Shown piece after piece: positions 4,149-5,531 of a stretch of 5,531 bases of DNA (position 1 is the stretch's first letter; every line of letters begins with the position of its first letter). A model generated the notes under the pieces. It did no database searches. It had not been told where the DNA came from and worked only from the letters and a program-made list of their open reading frames with translations. The stretch spans positions 6,369 to 11,899 of the forward strand of contig JAHEXN010000076.1 in the NCBI GenBank assembly GCA_023252095.1, read 5' to 3'. The DNA comes from Actinomycetes bacterium. GTDB lineage: Bacteria > Actinomycetota > Actinomycetes > Propionibacteriales > Nocardioidaceae. The translations under genes were made by a program, and so were the position numbers.

Positions 4149-5531
4149 CCCGGTAGTCGGCGAGCTCGTGCGCGAGCTGCTCCCCCACCCGGGCCACGAC
4201 GTGCGTGCCGTCGGCCTCGTGCGTGATGGTCTCGATGTCACCGGAGGTGTGGATCTGGTTGAGCAGGTCACCGCGCTCGTACGGCAGGACCAGCGTGACC
4301 TGCACCGCCGGGCGGGGCAGGTCGGCCTCGATCGCACCGAGCAGCTCGTCGATGCCCTCGCCGGTGCGGGCGCTGACCACGACGGCGTGGGGCTCGCGGG
4401 TCAACAGGCGGGCCAACGCCACCTGGTCGGCCTGGTCGGCCTTGTTGACCACGACGATCTCGGGCACGTGGATCGCCTCGATGTCGGCGAACACCTCGCG
4501 CACCGCCGCGAGCTGACCCTCGGGGTCGGGGTGCGAGCCGTCGACGACGTGGAGCACCAGGTCGGCGTCGCCGACCTCCTCGAGCGTCGACCGAAACGCC
4601 TCGACGAGCTGGTGCGGGAGGTGCCGGACGAATCCGACCGTGTCCGACAGCGTGTAGACCCGACCGTCGGAGGTCTCGGTGCGGCGCGTCGTGGGGTCGA
4701 GCGTCGCGAACAGGGCGTCCTCGACCAGCACGCCCGCTCCCGTGAGGCGGTTGAGCAGGCTGGACTTGCCGGCGTTGGTGTAGCCCGCGATCGTGACAGA
4801 CGGCACCTCGTGGCGGCGACGGTTGGCCTTCTTGGTGTCGCGTGTCGTGCTGAGGTGCGCGAGCTCGCGGCGCAGCTTGGCCATCTTGGCCTGGATGCGC
4901 CGACGATCGGTCTCGAGCTTGGTCTCACCGGGGCCACGGCCACCGATGCCCTCGCCGCCCGCGGCGCGTCCACCGGCCTGGCGCGACAGGTTGCCGCCCC
5001 AGCCACGGAGCCGCTGGGTCTGGTACTGCAGCTGGGCGAGCTCGACCTGGGCCTTGCCCTCGGCGCTCTTGGCGTGCTGGGCGAAGATGTCGAGGATCAG
5101 GGCCACGCGGTCGACGACCTTGACCTTGACCCGGTCCTCGAGGTTGCGCAGCTGACTCGGCGCCAGCTCGCCGTCGCAGATCACGGTGTCGGCGCCGGTG
5201 GCCTCGACGATCTCGTGCAGCTCGGCGACCTTGCCGCTGCCGATGTAGGTGGCCGGGTCGGGCCGCGAGCGACGCTGGATGATCGCGTCGAGCACCTCGG
5301 ACCCGGCAGTCTCGGCCAGGAGCTTGAGCTCGGCCAACGAGTTCTCGGCGTCCTCGGCGCTTCCCTCGGTCCACACGCCCACGAGCACGACCCGCTCCAG
5401 GCGCAGCTGCCGGTACTCGACCTCGCTGATGTCCTCGAGCTCGGTGCGCAGTCCGGCGACGCGGCGCAGCGACTGGCGCTCGGAGAGCTCCTGGCCGATC
5501 TCCTCCTCGACCGGGTGCTCGGTCTCGGTGC
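4144..5531 (-). CDS. hflX: GTPase HflX, ribosome-associated; N-terminus outside the window
   Basis: 461 residues are visible, with the reading frame open to the right edge, so the start codon lies beyond it. HflX binds the 50S subunit and uses GTP to split stalled or stress-inactivated ribosomes in the cytoplasm; this role is known from homologs. Seen in order: a substrate-domain segment with VLVGVWTEG, ATYIGSGKVAEL and DRVALILDIFAQHAKSAEGK; a coiled region; the Gly-rich family signature GGRGPGETKLETDRRRI (about 4890-4940); G1 GYTNAGKS (4762-4785); G2 region ATLDPTTRR; G3 DTVGF (4630-4644); G4 NKAD (4435-4446); G5-like VVVSARTGEG; and the C-terminal GDLLNQIHTSGDI segment. All nucleotide-binding motifs look intact. 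Family members are usually about 420-500 residues, so little is missing. The GTG at 5386-5388 is an internal codon, since HflX-like sequence continues upstream. It is convergent with gene E, with four bases between the stops. Confidence 0.96.
   Translation of the reverse strand, partial: TETEHPVEEEIGQELSERQSLRRVAGLRTELEDISEVEYRQLRLERVVLVGVWTEGSAEDAENSLAELKLLAETAGSEVLDAIIQRRSRPDPATYIGSGKVAELHEIVEATGADTVICDGELAPSQLRNLEDRVKVKVVDRVALILDIFAQHAKSAEGKAQVELAQLQYQTQRLRGWGGNLSRQAGGRAAGGEGIGGRGPGETKLETDRRRIQAKMAKLRRELAHLSTTRDTKKANRRRHEVPSVTIAGYTNAGKSSLLNRLTGAGVLVEDALFATLDPTTRRTETSDGRVYTLSDTVGFVRHLPHQLVEAFRSTLEEVGDADLVLHVVDGSHPDPEGQLAAVREVFADIEAIHVPEIVVVNKADQADQVALARLLTREPHAVVVSARTGEGIDELLGAIEADLPRPAVQVTLVLPYERGDLLNQIHTSGDIETITHEADGTHVVARVGEQLAHELADYRV

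Noticed and set aside
1..5531. tRNA, rRNA, CRISPR array, transposase or integration site
   Set aside because: I saw no cloverleaf-like sequence, no regular repeat-spacer pattern, no transposase motifs and no terminal inverted repeats. Coding density leaves only 494-697 unassigned.

Overview
The window is very GC-rich, with G/C-heavy third codon positions. It carries an actinobacterial-type gltB start, an hflX, and a row of small DUF4190/septum-formation-like membrane proteins. All of this points to a high-GC actinomycete. Nocardioidaceae (Nocardioides/Aeromicrobium-like) is my guess, at low confidence. The two housekeeping genes at the ends are clear. The centre is the unusual part.

Layout. 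Positions 1-493 (minus strand) hold the N-terminal 164 codons of gltB, the glutamate synthase large subunit, which runs off the left edge. Positions 494-697 are the only real intergenic space: a divergent promoter region with a 17-bp inverted repeat, a perfect 10-bp direct repeat at an 11-bp period, and a weak plus-strand -10 candidate. From 698 to 4139 (plus strand) there are five consecutive, overlapping paralogous genes, called A to E here (231, 229, 265, 243 and 168 aa). A to D have an N-terminal tail, a two-segment membrane hairpin with a basic loop (DUF4190-like), a linker, and a C-terminal domain with four cysteines at nearly fixed spacing (Septum_form-like). E keeps the four-cysteine domain behind a single membrane anchor. 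Four base pairs past the stop of E comes the stop of convergent hflX (minus strand, 4144-5531), a GTPase gene whose start lies beyond the right edge.

How the parts relate. A to E look like one transcription unit driven from the 494-697 region, with translation coupled by ATGA or TGATG overlaps. The B/C junction is special: an 11-codon ORF is linked by ATGA overlaps to both neighbours. The conserved Gly-Ser-Gly tails of the proteins are encoded by G/A-rich sequence that sits where a ribosome-binding site for the next gene would be. C and D share an almost identical membrane hairpin but diverged outer domains. The predicted picture is a set of five envelope proteins displaying variants of one disulfide-stabilised extracytoplasmic domain. 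Their biochemical role is unknown; 'septum formation' is a family name, not evidence of function. gltB (nitrogen assimilation) and hflX (ribosome splitting/rescue) have no obvious functional tie to the array.
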